The notes under the pieces: generated by a model
The model's database searches: none
Told to the model about the DNA's origin: nothing
The model's input: the letters and a program-made list of their open reading frames with translations, nothing else
NCBI RefSeq assembly: GCF_000525995.1
Contig: NZ_AODL01000025.1
Span: forward strand, 1 to 64,000
Direction of reading: 5' to 3'
Length of the DNA stretch: 64,000 nt
From: Paenilisteria riparia FSL S10-1204
GTDB lineage: Bacteria; Bacillota; Bacilli; Lactobacillales; Listeriaceae
Made by a program: the position numbers and the translations under genes
Part shown: one piece after another, positions 35,626 to 44,855 of the stretch
Numbering within the stretch: the stretch's first letter is position 1
Layout of the letters: the number at the start of each line of letters is the position of its first letter

Positions 35626-37529
35626 TTAGTCATTATCATAGCGATCATCGTCATATTTGTCGTCGTCATCATACGCAGATACGTTGTTGTTTGTGCTTGG
35701 CTTACTCGTGTTCGGCTTTGTCGGTGTTGTTGCTCGAAGCACTTCTTTCTCGAAACCATAGACCTTCGAATCCGTAGCGCCGATTTCCACATCATATTCT
35801 GTGTTACCGTTGATGATTTTAATATCATATACTTTGCGACCATTTTCGTAGTCTACATGCGATTGTGTTACTTTTCCACCACCAGTTTGGCCTAATGCGA
35901 TTTGTTGCGCTCTAGCTGCAGATATTTCTGATGTTTTTGGCTGGCTTGATGTATTCGCTTTTGGTGTTGTTGTCTTTGGTGTTGTTGCTTTAGATTGGCT
36001 TGTCGAATTGCTCTGTGATGCACTTTTTTTGTGATGTATTGCTTTGTGGTGTGTTATTTTTTGATGTTTGTGTTTGTGGTGTTTTGACTGTCTCTTTCTC
36101 ATAGCTTGAGATTTTAGAGTCAGTAGCGTTGACATCCATTTCGTATTTCGCGTTGCCATTTACAATTTGAATGTCATATATTTTCTTGCCATTTTCGTAG
36201 TCTACAGTTGCTTTTGTTACCCTACCTCCGCCTGCTTTAGATAGGGCAATTTGTTTTGCTTTTTCGATTGTAATCTCTGGCGTTACTTTAAGCCCAGTGG
36301 CTGCTGTATTCTTGATTGTTTTTTCCTCAAAGCTGTATACTTTAGCATCTGTTGCGCTAATATCGAAATCGTACTCCGTGTTTCCTTTTACAACTTTAAT
36401 ATCATAAAATTTCTTCCCGTTCTCATAATCAAGGCTGTATTTCACAACTTTACCGCCACCAGCTTCGGCTAGTGCAATTTCTTGCGCACGCTTCGCTGTG
36501 ATTTCAGCTGATGCCTCTGCTTTGTCGCCATCTTGATTCATGAAAATACTGCCCGATAAAATAATAGCTGTTACGGTTGCTACTCCGCAAAGTGCTGCTA
36601 CACCTGCTTTTTTCTTACTTGTGTCCATAATAGATTTCAGTCGATTTTTCAATGTCTTTTTCCCTCCGTAAAAATTAGTAGATAGTGCTGTGCGTTGTAC
36701 ATTTTTATTTCGGATTAGACCAATAATGGCTTCTCCATACCTTCTTCGTTTTTCAATATCCGCTCCTTGTAAAAGTGCTTCATCACATGATTCTTCACAA
36801 TCATTTTGAATGGCCTTGCCCATTACGTATACTGCTGGATTGAACCAATGAATCGCGGTCACAAATAGCAATAGTGTGTTCATCCACAAGTCTTTGCGTT
36901 TATAGTGCACTAATTCGTGCCGTAAAATCAGTGCTAGCTCTTCTTGATCAATTGTTTTGTTTGGCAGAAGAACAATAGGCTTCCGAAACCCTATCAACAT
37001 TGGGCTAATTTCAAATGCGCACATATGTATATCGATACGCTTTGACTCTACTCCCATTGCTTTTTTTTCTTTTTTCAAATATGGTTAAAATAGCTTTATC
37101 TGTTACTGAATTACTCCATCTGCGAATCATGTGCAAAAATCGGTAATGCTTCCAAACATTATATGCTAGAAAAACAATGAACCCAACAAGCCAAATGCTG
37201 AAAATAATAACTGGTAATGACCAAACATCGCTAGTTGTTGTTTCTTGGCTCGGCGTAGTTGCCACGATTTCTTTGCTCACAACCTCACTTACATTGGTAG
37301 TAGGAGCCTCTAATACGGACTCCGAAGCGACAGGTGTTTTTATCGCTAATGGATGTTCAAAATCTGGTCGAAATGGCAGCAGTAAACCTATCAGTACCGC
37401 AAACCAGATATAGTAGCGCCATTTTGCTGCGTATTTATCTCCGAAAAAATGATGGAAGACTAACACTAAGGCGATAATAAGTGACATTGTAAGTGATGTT
37501 TCAATTAGTGCATATATCATTTGTTCCAA
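35626..37529 (-). pseudogene. M56 (BlaR1/MecR1-like) metalloprotease with three PepSY repeats, two frameshifts
   Basis: Three frames join into about 634 aa when one T is removed from the T8 run 37061-37068 and one from the T7 run 36024-36030. The first part has four membrane helices and the M56 protease motif HELVHYKRKD. After another membrane helix there are three PepSY-like repeats of about 60 residues, each with AQEIAL..GGGKV, DYENGKK.YDIK and EKE. A Thr/Pro/Ser linker precedes the third, and the protein ends in an Asp/Tyr-rich tail. M56 proteins sense a signal and trigger removal of a BlaI-type repressor. Here the penicillin-binding sensor is replaced by PepSY. The blaI-like gene lies 7 bases upstream. 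Confidence 0.75.
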
Positions 37530-37535
37530 GTTTTA

Positions 37536-37901
37536 TCACTCCCTTTTTGAAAGCCAATCTTTTAAATCGTCTATGTCTTCGTCGGAAATATCACCACCTT
37601 TATACAATGTATTGACAAGACCCACGAGCGAATTATTATAGTGCTTCCCTAAAAATTGCTCGGTTTCCGATTGCAAGTACATTTCTTCTGTTATGAGCGG
37701 TGTATAAGTTCTCTCACGCCCAACTTTTTCACTAGTTAAGAAATCACGTTCAATAAGTCGTACCAACAATGTTAGAACGGTTTGTGGTTTCCAGTGCTTA
37801 TCGCTGTCCAACATGGCGATAATTTCGTTTGTCGATACTGGCGGCTGACTTTTCCATACGGCTTTCATAATTTCAAATTCGGCATCCGGTAACCTTTTCA
37901 T
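37536..37901 (-). CDS. BlaI/MecI/CopY-family repressor
   Basis: A 121-aa winged-helix protein with the family start LPDAEFEIMKAVW, the recognition region PVSTNEIIAML...WKPQTVLTLLVRLIERDFL, and a C-terminal dimerisation helix. It represses its own operon until cleaved or displaced through the partner M56 protein downstream. The start is ATG 37901 (AGGTG 6 nt upstream); GTG 37910 is possible. Two TACA-N2-TGT(A/C) operator sites lie just upstream. The target genes besides the pair itself are unknown. Confidence 0.92.
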   Translation of the reverse strand: MKRLPDAEFEIMKAVWKSQPPVSTNEIIAMLDSDKHWKPQTVLTLLVRLIERDFLTSEKVGRERTYTPLITEEMYLQSETEQFLGKHYNNSLVGLVNTLYKGGDISDEDIDDLKDWLSKRE

Positions 37902-37921
37902 CCTCTTCACCTATCACTTTC

Positions 37922-37954
37922 TACAATTGTCGTTAATTAAATTCTACACTTGTA
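37922..37954. promoter_or_regulatory. BlaI-type operators
   Basis: TACACTTGTA (37945-37954) is a perfect TACA-NN-TGTA dyad, and TACAATTGTC (37922-37931) matches in all but the last base. They are 13 bp apart and lie just upstream of the repressor gene, matching operators of the BlaI/MecI family. Confidence 0.75.
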
Positions 37955-37987
37955 GTTTCTCAAAGTCAACCTTTTATTTTAGGAATA

Positions 37988-38031
37988 TAAAAAAAGCCAT
38001 CTAAGTTCTATTACGGAACATTAAATGGCTC
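37988..38031 (-). terminator. terminator of the ABC transporter operon
   Basis: On the minus strand AGCCAT pairs with ATGGCT, with an inner GTTC/GAAC stem, followed by seven T. It lies 13 nt beyond the stop of the solute-binding protein. Confidence 0.85.
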
Positions 38032-38043
38032 TGTCGTTCATTG

Positions 38044-39501
38044 TTATTTCTTTTCTTTCTTAAATGCATCATATTGCTTTTGCATTTCTTCCATGACGGC
38101 TTTCATTCCCGCGTCATTTAGTTTCTTTTTGAATTTCGGCATGTATGTGTCTGGGTCAACGGTTCCTGTTAGTAGCGCTGGACCAAATTCGTTACATACG
38201 TTAGTGATTGCCGCGATTTCTGTGCGGACTTTTTTAGCGTCAAAGTAGAAACCTAGGCCTGGTGATGGTTTGGATTCTGCGTTGAACTCTTCAAATTTCA
38301 CCCATTTGTCCGCTGGTTCGTCTTCATACAATTTCAAAATAAAGTGGTTTCCAAGTGCATATGTTGGCATTGAGTAGTTTTCCACGCGTGCTGGCAAGTC
38401 TTCGATACGTCCGTCATCAAGTTCTTTGTAGTGCGTACCTTCAATTCCTTTGTCCACCAAATTACGCAAATATGGATCTGTATTTAATAGATTCAAGAAT
38501 TCCACAGCTTCTTTCGGATGTTTCGAAGTGACAGACACCGCTTGAATCGCACCTGTTACGGAACTATTTTTAATAACCGGTGTTTTCATAATTGGTTGCG
38601 TAACAACTTTGTATTGACCATTCGTTTGCTTGTCCCAAATCGACTCTGCGTACGGTTGATATTTCTCAATACGCACAAACCAGTTTTCCTTTTCATAAGA
38701 CCACGGGTCCGTAGACGTCGCAATGTCTTTACTTACATAACCATCTTGATAAAACGTGTGCAAGTCTTTCAAAATTTGCTTCGTTTCTGGTTGATCGTAG
38801 AAATTCACAATCTTTCCAGTGTCATCATATTCATTCACTGCAAATGGTAGCGGAACAGCCGAATCAATCAAATAATCAAACGGCGTTACTGGTTTAAAGT
38901 CCTTATTCCCACCAATCGGCGTTATATTCGGCTCTTTTTCCTTGATTACTTTCAAAAGTGGTCCAAGATCAGCTAGCGAATTGACTTTTGAAATATCCAT
39001 TTTGTATTTATCTACAAGGTTCTTATTGAAAACATACACTTGTTGTTCGCCAATTTCCTTGTTTGAAGGAACGCCGTAGACTTTCCCGTCCATCGTCACG
39101 CCTTTCCAAAGCTCATTATTAAGCTCCGCCTTCATTTTCTTACCTTCTTTATTTAGATACTTCGAAATATCCATGAACGCGCCCTTTTGCGAGTAAGTTG
39201 CAAACTCTCCAGCCGCTGTGTAAGCGATATCAAAATTTTCCCCAGAATTAATCATCGTTTGCATTCTACTGCCATAGTCACCCCAGTCGATTTGCGTCAT
39301 ATCTACACCAAAGCCAAGCTTCTCTTGCGTATATTTATTCACTTCTTTCATAACCTTATCATGATCTTTCTGCGGCGTACCAATCATGTACCACTTCAAC
39401 GTCACCGCATCATCTCCACTAGCCGACTTATCACTACCACAAGCTGCCATTACCAACAAAATCCCACTCAAAATCAACATCAGAAACATTTTCTTCTTCA
39501 T
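38044..39501 (-). CDS. sugar ABC transporter solute-binding lipoprotein (LplA/YtcQ type)
   Basis: A 485-aa lipoprotein. The signal peptide (residues 1-20) ends in the lipobox VMAAC, with acylation of Cys 21. It is a family 1 extracellular solute-binding protein, with the C-terminal DUF3502-like segment typical of LplA/YtcQ. It should bind an oligosaccharide at the cell surface and pass it to the two permeases upstream. No ATPase gene is present, so a shared MsmX-like ATPase is expected. The start is ATG 39501 after GGGAGG; the longer frame to 39573 lacks a site. The mannosidase operon 12 kb away makes manno-oligosaccharides a plausible ligand. Confidence 0.9.
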   Translation of the reverse strand: MKKKMFLMLILSGILLVMAACGSDKSASGDDAVTLKWYMIGTPQKDHDKVMKEVNKYTQEKLGFGVDMTQIDWGDYGSRMQTMINSGENFDIAYTAAGEFATYSQKGAFMDISKYLNKEGKKMKAELNNELWKGVTMDGKVYGVPSNKEIGEQQVYVFNKNLVDKYKMDISKVNSLADLGPLLKVIKEKEPNITPIGGNKDFKPVTPFDYLIDSAVPLPFAVNEYDDTGKIVNFYDQPETKQILKDLHTFYQDGYVSKDIATSTDPWSYEKENWFVRIEKYQPYAESIWDKQTNGQYKVVTQPIMKTPVIKNSSVTGAIQAVSVTSKHPKEAVEFLNLLNTDPYLRNLVDKGIEGTHYKELDDGRIEDLPARVENYSMPTYALGNHFILKLYEDEPADKWVKFEEFNAESKPSPGLGFYFDAKKVRTEIAAITNVCNEFGPALLTGTVDPDTYMPKFKKKLNDAGMKAVMEEMQKQYDAFKKEKK

Positions 39502-39605
39502 CCAAAATCCTCCCTTTATTGGAGCCAGAAATCCCTCTAACTCCATTTTATCATCATCTTTCAAAAAACACACTGTCCCTAAATATCTGACTCATCCGCC
39601 GAATC

Positions 39606-39728
39606 TCAGCGAGCGGACAAGCGTTTAGCTGCTAGGCAAAGACGAGTACCGAAGCGGAGCGTACAAACGTACGTGAGCATCGGAACAGAGTCTTTAACGA
39701 CACAGAGGAATGCTTGTCCGTTCGCTGA
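39606..39728. repeat. 123-bp imperfect palindrome between permease and binding-protein genes
   Basis: The outer arms TCAGCGAGCGGACAAGC and GCTTGTCCGTTCGCTGA pair with one mismatch. The inner part pairs again: AAAGAC/GTCTTT, CCGA.GC/GC.TCGG, GCGTAC/GTACG, with an AAAC loop near 39664. It fills most of the spacer between the permease stop (39731) and the binding-protein gene. In RNA it would be a very stable hairpin, probably a processing or mRNA stability element, or an interspersed repeat unit. Confidence 0.75.
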
Positions 39729-39730
39729 AA

Positions 39731-40711
39731 CTATTCTTTGACGCCGCCGATGGTAAGCCCACTAATAAAATACTTTTGAAAAAATGGATACGTAATCGCG
39801 ATTGGCAATGTCGAAATAACAACCATCGCCATTTTTGCACCGTCTTGCGGAATACCTTTAAAAGCACCCGAAGTGAATGCAATATCCGCATTTTGACGCA
39901 TAAACTCTAAGTTATTCTCAATTTTCATCAATAAGGATTGTAGTGGAACTAGGTGTGGGTTATCGATGTAAAGTGACGCATTGAACCAGTCATTCCAGTA
40001 GCCCAGTGTACTAAACAAGGCGATTGTTGCAATACCTGGAAGTGATAATGGCAACACGATTTTTAATAGGATTCGCAATTCGCTGGCGCCTTCGATTCGT
40101 GCGGCTTCTAAGATTGGCTCCGGAATTGAGCGAATGAAGAAGGTTCGCATAATCATAATATAAAAGGCGTTCATTGCAAGTGGCAAAATCAGTGCCCAGA
40201 TAGAATTTTTCAGTTGTAGTACTTGTGTCATGACGATGTATGCTGGAACCATCCCGCCGCTAAATAGCATCGTAAAAAATGCTAAAAATGTGAACTGCTT
40301 GCGATAGCGGAATTGTGGGCGTGAAATTGCGTATGAATATAGGGCAATCATCGCAACACTGAAGACTGTCCCAATAACCGTCACAGCAATCGTAATTCCG
40401 TAAGATTGAATTAGTTGCCCTTTCATGTTCCATAAGTACTTGTATGCCTCCGTACTCCACTCATTCGGAATCAGCCGAAAACCGTCTGTTGCTAGCGAAT
40501 CTTGACTGCTGAATGAAATAACAATGATGTACAAGAATGGAAAAACACATAGTATGGCTAGAAAACCCAGTAAGATATTCATTGCGACGTTCATATTTGG
40601 ACCGAAGTCGATAACATCTGGTTTTGCTTTTTTGCGTTTTCCGGGTTTTGGCAGGCGTAAGTCTCCATTGACCTGCTCTAATTGTTCGACTCGCTCGATT
40701 TGTTCTGCCAA
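39731..40711 (-). CDS. sugar ABC transporter permease (LplC/YtcP type)
   Basis: A 326-aa protein with an about 40-residue charged N-terminal extension and six membrane helices. The cytoplasmic EAA loop is EAARIEGASELRILLKI...LPL. It pairs with the next permease to form the channel of a carbohydrate uptake (CUT1) importer. Translation starts at TTG 40711 after GGAGGCG. It follows the partner permease after 17 bases. Downstream lies the large palindrome, then the binding protein. Confidence 0.92.
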   Translation of the reverse strand: MAEQIERVEQLEQVNGDLRLPKPGKRKKAKPDVIDFGPNMNVAMNILLGFLAILCVFPFLYIIVISFSSQDSLATDGFRLIPNEWSTEAYKYLWNMKGQLIQSYGITIAVTVIGTVFSVAMIALYSYAISRPQFRYRKQFTFLAFFTMLFSGGMVPAYIVMTQVLQLKNSIWALILPLAMNAFYIMIMRTFFIRSIPEPILEAARIEGASELRILLKIVLPLSLPGIATIALFSTLGYWNDWFNASLYIDNPHLVPLQSLLMKIENNLEFMRQNADIAFTSGAFKGIPQDGAKMAMVVISTLPIAITYPFFQKYFISGLTIGGVKE

Positions 40712-40728
40712 TTAACTCGCCTCCGTTT

Positions 40729-41658
40729 CTAAAATAGTGCGTATTCAGGATCGATTTTCTTCACGATATAATTTGTCAGCATAACAAGAATGAAACCGAC
40801 AACAGACTGGTAAAGTCCGGCCGCAGCACTCATACTGATGTCTCCAAGTGAAGTCAAACCACGGTAAACGTATGTATCAATAACATCCGTCACTGGAAAA
40901 AGTGGCCCTGAATTTCGCGGAAGTTGATAAAACAAGCCGAAATCGGAGTTGAAAATTTTGCCGACATTCAAGATTGTTAAAATAATAATCAGTGGCGTCA
41001 AAGCTGGAATCGTGACATGGCGGATTTGTTGCCATTTACCTGCGCCATCAATCATTGCCGCTTCATAATAGTTCCGATCGATGCCTGCAATCGCCGCAAG
41101 GTACACGATACTGCCATAACCCATTCCCTTCCAAATATTCATAAAAATCAGGATAAAGGGCCAGTATTGTGGATCACTATACCACGCAATCGGGTCGCCA
41201 CCAAAGGAGACAATTAGTGAATTAAGTAGTCCGCTATCCTCACTCAAGAAACTGTAAAGGAAGTAGCTGACAACAACCCAAGACAAGAAATACGGAAATA
41301 GCATACCGGTTTGATATACTTTTGCCATTCGCTTGTTCACGAGGCTGTTAAAGACAATCGCCAAAGCCACGCCTAGCAATAATCCCACAATAATAAAGAC
41401 TAAATTGTAGAGCACGGTATTTCTTGTGATAATAAATGCATCATCTGTTCTAAATAAAAATTTGAAATTGTCCCATCCAACCCAATCACTGTTCATAAGG
41501 CTTGAAATGAAACCGTTTCCATCTACGCGGTAATCTTTAAACGCAATCACAGTCCCGAACATCGGTAAATAAGCAAAAATTAAAAACCAGATAACCCCCG
41601 GTAAAACCATGAATAGCCAAATTTTATTCGCGTAGAGCTGTTTGAAGAATTTCGTCAA
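40729..41658 (-). CDS. sugar ABC transporter permease (LplB/YteP type)
   Basis: A 309-aa protein with six membrane helices and the EAA loop YYEAAMIDGAGKWQQIRHVTIPAL. It is the first gene of the importer operon and the partner of the permease at 39731. Translation starts at TTG 41658 after GCGGGGTGA. Upstream (41660-41800) no gene is credible. The operon order permease-permease-binding protein without ATPase is usual for MsmX-dependent importers. Confidence 0.92.
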   Translation of the reverse strand: MTKFFKQLYANKIWLFMVLPGVIWFLIFAYLPMFGTVIAFKDYRVDGNGFISSLMNSDWVGWDNFKFLFRTDDAFIITRNTVLYNLVFIIVGLLLGVALAIVFNSLVNKRMAKVYQTGMLFPYFLSWVVVSYFLYSFLSEDSGLLNSLIVSFGGDPIAWYSDPQYWPFILIFMNIWKGMGYGSIVYLAAIAGIDRNYYEAAMIDGAGKWQQIRHVTIPALTPLIIILTILNVGKIFNSDFGLFYQLPRNSGPLFPVTDVIDTYVYRGLTSLGDISMSAAAGLYQSVVGFILVMLTNYIVKKIDPEYALF

Positions 41659-41803
41659 TTCGTGTCACCCCGCTTTTTTGTAAGTGTTTTCAACATAATA
41701 AGTGTACCTTTTTTCTGGCGGCTCGGGATAGTGGTGGAAATATAGATTTGTGGACAAAATTAGGAAAGGGATGCAAAGTGTGAGTTCTCCGTTGCGCATA
41801 GCA

Positions 41804-41842
41804 AAAAGGAATGCAAAATCGAAAGTTAGATTTTGCATTCCT
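41804..41842 (-). terminator. terminator of the XRE-TPR regulator gene
   Basis: On the minus strand GGAATGCAAAATC pairs perfectly with GATTTTGCATTCC around an 8-nt loop, then TTTTT. It lies 22 nt after the regulator stop, which supports that short C-terminus. Confidence 0.92.
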
Positions 41843-41864
41843 AAAATCAAATGATAGAAAACAG

Positions 41865-42593
41865 TTACAAGCAGCTTTGCTTGGCAACCAAACAATTATT
41901 AAAAAAATAGAGATAGCTGTTGTTCTTGCAATATTCTATACCCATATCAAAAAAAATCATAGCTCTTTTTAAATCTCCATTTTGAATATAGAAATAGCCT
42001 ATGTGATAGTATATTCTGGCATGAAACTTCTGCATATACCTTGTAGGTGTCTTCTCCAAAGTCATCACGCTATCCACTAAGTGTTTCTCGGCTTCGTCCT
42101 TTTTGTTCATCGCTAAATAACTCATACCTAAATCACTAAAGACAAATGCCTCAAGCTCATTGAATGATAAGATTCCCAATTTTTCTGTAGCAATTAAATC
42201 CAATCCATACTCCAAATAAATTACTGCCTTTTCATAATCCTGCGTTGTTTTATATAAGCACAATCCTTTCAGATAATTGTACATTATTCTATTGATTGCA
42301 TATTGATTTTCATCAACGAGTGTATGTAAGTCATTATATTTTTCATTTTGATATAGATAATAGATTTTATCAGTAACCGTAATCGTCCTTGAAATGGAAG
42401 AAGCAAATAAATCATCTATTGAAATACCTAATTTTACGCATAATTCATTTAATACTATAGCATTAGGAACATCCAAACCTTTTTCAAATCGACTAACTAA
42501 GCTCTGTGAACAAATTCCACTAGCCAATTCGCTTTGCGTATATCCACGTACTTTTCTTACTAATCTAAAGTTAGCAGCAATTTTAGTCTGCAT
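41865..42593 (-). CDS. XRE-TPR regulator (Rgg/PlcR-like, RRNPP type)
   Basis: A 242-aa protein. The N-terminal helix-turn-helix (residues 5-65, RGYTQSELASGICSQSLVSRFEKG) is followed by TPR-like helical repeats (85-240). This is the build of peptide-sensing RRNPP regulators such as Rgg and PlcR, though it is somewhat shorter. The start is ATG 42593 after GAGGTG; GTG 42602 lies within that site. It is divergent from a secreted protein gene with a 95-nt spacer, so it very likely controls that gene. An A/T run of seven at 41901-41907 near the end could hide a frameshift, but the terminator fits the present stop. Confidence 0.8.
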   Translation of the reverse strand: MQTKIAANFRLVRKVRGYTQSELASGICSQSLVSRFEKGLDVPNAIVLNELCVKLGISIDDLFASSISRTITVTDKIYYLYQNEKYNDLHTLVDENQYAINRIMYNYLKGLCLYKTTQDYEKAVIYLEYGLDLIATEKLGILSFNELEAFVFSDLGMSYLAMNKKDEAEKHLVDSVMTLEKTPTRYMQKFHARIYYHIGYFYIQNGDLKRAMIFFDMGIEYCKNNSYLYFFNNCLVAKQSCL

Positions 42594-42687
42594 AAATGGC
42601 ACCTCAAAAAATGCAAAAAAGCATTATAGTAATTTGTATATTGCATGATATATTCGGTAGGACATTAGAAGAAAAGGAGAGCATTTT

Positions 42688-43165
42688 ATGTTTAAAAAAA
42701 TTTATTATTGGTTTGCTAGTCTCAACAGCAGTATTTGGTTTCACACTATCGCCGGCAGTAGGTAAGATAATCCAGAGTTCTAATAAAGTTCATGCAGCTA
42801 ACTGGGATAAAAGAAAAACAGTCACTACAAAACTATCTGCTAGTGATATCAAAAAGAAAATTAAAAATGCATCATTAACCGAAGCCGTAACAGGGCCTTT
42901 TGCCGCAATGGCATCAGCAGGACTTGGAAGCATGGCTAAATCAGTATTTGGTAAAGTTGGAGTTGCTGGAGTTGTCAGTACTACAGCGACTATAATGAAT
43001 CAAGCTGCTAAAGCAGAAAAAGCTAAACTTCAAGGTTATTTAGATAAAATAAAAAAAGGGAAAGCAAAAGGAATGAAAATTACGCAAGTATATGCATACG
43101 GCTATATGAATGGCAGTGGAAATACATGGGTAGCCTATGGTAGACCTACATTCGCTTTATATTAA
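42688..43165 (+). pseudogene. secreted small protein with hydrophobic Gly/Ala segment (bacteriocin-like), frameshifted start
   Basis: ATG 42688 follows AAAAGGAGAG. With one A removed from the A7 run 42694-42700 the protein begins MFKKFIIGLLVSTAVFGFTLS, a classical signal peptide likely cut after VHAA. The mature part is about 120 aa: a basic N-terminal segment, a Gly/Ala/Val-rich hydrophobic stretch (GPFAAMASAGLGSMAKSVFG and VGVAGVVS), a Lys-rich part, and an aromatic tail (YAYGYMNGSGNTW). I do not recognise the family. The membrane-active look, divergent peptide-type regulator and adjacent small membrane protein suggest an antimicrobial protein. That is inference. Confidence 0.55.
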
Positions 43166-43178
43166 ATTCAAAGAAAAG

Positions 43179-43209
43179 AAACAGCTAAACTATCTGATTT
43201 AGCTGTTTT
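43179..43209. terminator. bidirectional terminator
   Basis: AAACAGCTAAA pairs with TTTAGCTGTTT around a short loop. It lies 13 nt after the secreted-protein stop and overlaps the last codons of the convergent 58-aa gene. Confidence 0.8.
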
Positions 43210-43375
43210 TCTGTTTGAACTTATTAAAGATAAACTCCCCAGCCGTAAACCCAATAAATGAGCAAATCAGTGTAATGAAAGTAAAACTCCAAAAGTGAGT
43301 TATATTGTTAAAGAGAGCGTTTATGACTACTATAAAAATCGTCAAAATTAATGAACTCAAAATATTTTTCAGCAT
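43199..43375 (-). CDS. 58-aa two-helix membrane protein, possible immunity protein
   Basis: ATG 43375 is preceded by AGAAGGAGAGG, a strong site. The product is 58 aa, with two hydrophobic helices (residues 4-22 and 28-47) and a basic C-terminus (NKFKQKNS). It is convergent with the secreted-protein gene, and the two stop codons are 34 bp apart. Small two-helix membrane proteins beside bacteriocins often give self-protection, so this is a candidate immunity gene. The family is not recognised, and the role is inferred from position and topology. Confidence 0.6.
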   Translation of the reverse strand: MLKNILSSLILTIFIVVINALFNNITHFWSFTFITLICSFIGFTAGEFIFNKFKQKNS

Positions 43376-43621
43376 GATTCCTCTCCTTCTACGATAATAA
43401 TTAAAATAATGATAGCATACTATTTGTATTTATTCAACATTTAATCAACAAAAAGGATTTTTTAAATGCTCAAAAAGGAACTAAAATAATATATTACACA
43501 AAAAGAGTATAAAAATCACGCTTAAATATATCTCATCATCCCCGTTCTTTCCTCCTTTATATCCCTTTCAAAAATATCAAATCAGGTTTTTTATTATCCA
43601 TTTCCCACTCAATCGATAAAT

Positions 43622-43702
43622 AACGAAAACAAACGAAAACAAATGATTGACAAAGCCAGAAAATAAAAATATAATGGGGAAGTAATCAAGAAAGCGCTTT
43701 AT
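43622..43702 (+). promoter_or_regulatory. promoter, repeat operator and cre site of the polyol operon
   Basis: A consensus sigma-A promoter: TTGACA (43647-43652), a 17-nt spacer, TATAAT (43670-43675). Just upstream are two direct copies of AACGAAAACA (43622-43641), typical of DeoR-family operators. Downstream, AGAAAGCGCTTTAT (43689-43702) resembles a cre box, placed as a roadblock. So control is probably by the DeoR regulator at the operon end and by CcpA. The rest of 43376-43621 shows nothing I can name. Confidence 0.75.
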
Positions 43703-43724
43703 CAAAATAAAAGGAGATGTTCTT

Positions 43725-44837
43725 ATGTGTCAAAAGAGTAAAGACAATGTGGTGTTAGGCAAAGATATCCCTCAAAAAATGAAAGCTATTGTCGCTTATG
43801 CCCCTGGAGATTATCGTTTGGAGGAAGTTGCTGTTCCTGAGATTGGGCCTCACGAGATTTTAGTGAAGGTGGAATCGTGCGGCATTTGTGCGGGAGATTT
43901 GAAGGCTTTTGATGGGGCTCCTAGTTTTTGGGGTGACGAGAAGCAACCTGCTTACATAAAGGCGCCGATGATTCCGGGCCATGAGTTTATTGGACACGTC
44001 GTTGGTTATGGGGACCAAGTGACGGAGTTTGAGCTCGGAAATCGTGTTATTTCGGAACAGATTGTACCGTGTTGGGATTGTCGTTTTTGTAAGCGCGGTC
44101 AGTATTGGATGTGTGAGAAGCATGATTTATATGGCTTCCAGAAAAATGTAAACGGTGGCATGGCGGAATATATGAAATTTACCAAAGAAGCGATAAATTA
44201 TTTAGTTCCAGAAGATTTGCCGATTGAGAAAGCGATTTTGATTGAACCTTATGCCTGTTCGTTCCATGCGGTGCAACGTGCAAATATCCAATTAGGTGAT
44301 GTGGTCGTGCTTGCTGGGGCTGGGACGCTTGGTTTAGGAATGATTGGTGCGATTAAAAAGTCTGGTCCTCAGAAGTTGATTGTTCTTGATTTGTTTGACG
44401 ACCGTTTGGAACTTGCCAAGAAATTTGGTGCTGATATGGTGCTAAACCCTGCGAAAGACGATGTTGTCACGATTATTAAGGATTTGACGGATGGCTATGG
44501 TTGCGATATTTATATTGAAGCCACTGGGGCGCAAAAATCGGTCGAACAAGGATTGACGCTGATTCGTAAGCTGGGGACTTTTGTGGAATTTTCAGTGTTT
44601 AAGGAGCCTGTGACGGTGGATTGGAGTATTATTAGTGACCGGAAGGAGCTCGATGTTCTAGGCTCACACCTAGGGCCATATTGTTATCCGCTCGTGATTG
44701 AAGGCATTCAAAATGGAGACCTACCAACAGAAGGTGTTGTTACGCATACCTTGCCGCTTGAAGATTTTAAGCATGGTTTTGATTTAGTAAGAAGTGGTGC
44801 AGATTCGCTAAAAGTCGTATTAAATCCAAACTTGTAA
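43725..44837 (+). CDS. zinc-dependent polyol dehydrogenase (MDR family)
   Basis: A 370-aa medium-chain dehydrogenase. The catalytic zinc site is C-G-I-C-A-G-D (near residue 53) with GHE (near 87), the structural zinc site is CWDCRFCKRGQYWMC, and the Rossmann motif is AGAGTLGLG (near 205). It should oxidise a polyol to a ketose with NAD+. It is the first gene of a long operon with a polyol permease, an RpiB-type isomerase, DhaK/DhaL and transketolase, which fits a tetritol or pentitol substrate. It starts at ATG 43725 after AAAGGAG. The substrate is not readable from the sequence. Confidence 0.88.
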   Translation: MCQKSKDNVVLGKDIPQKMKAIVAYAPGDYRLEEVAVPEIGPHEILVKVESCGICAGDLKAFDGAPSFWGDEKQPAYIKAPMIPGHEFIGHVVGYGDQVTEFELGNRVISEQIVPCWDCRFCKRGQYWMCEKHDLYGFQKNVNGGMAEYMKFTKEAINYLVPEDLPIEKAILIEPYACSFHAVQRANIQLGDVVVLAGAGTLGLGMIGAIKKSGPQKLIVLDLFDDRLELAKKFGADMVLNPAKDDVVTIIKDLTDGYGCDIYIEATGAQKSVEQGLTLIRKLGTFVEFSVFKEPVTVDWSIISDRKELDVLGSHLGPYCYPLVIEGIQNGDLPTEGVVTHTLPLEDFKHGFDLVRSGADSLKVVLNPNL

Positions 44838-44855
44838 TCGAAAGGAGATCATGAG

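Noticed and set aside
41665..41895. Open frames of 65-76 codons upstream of the ABC permease
   Set aside because: They run through a strong terminator, have no ribosome binding site and a composition unlike coding sequence.
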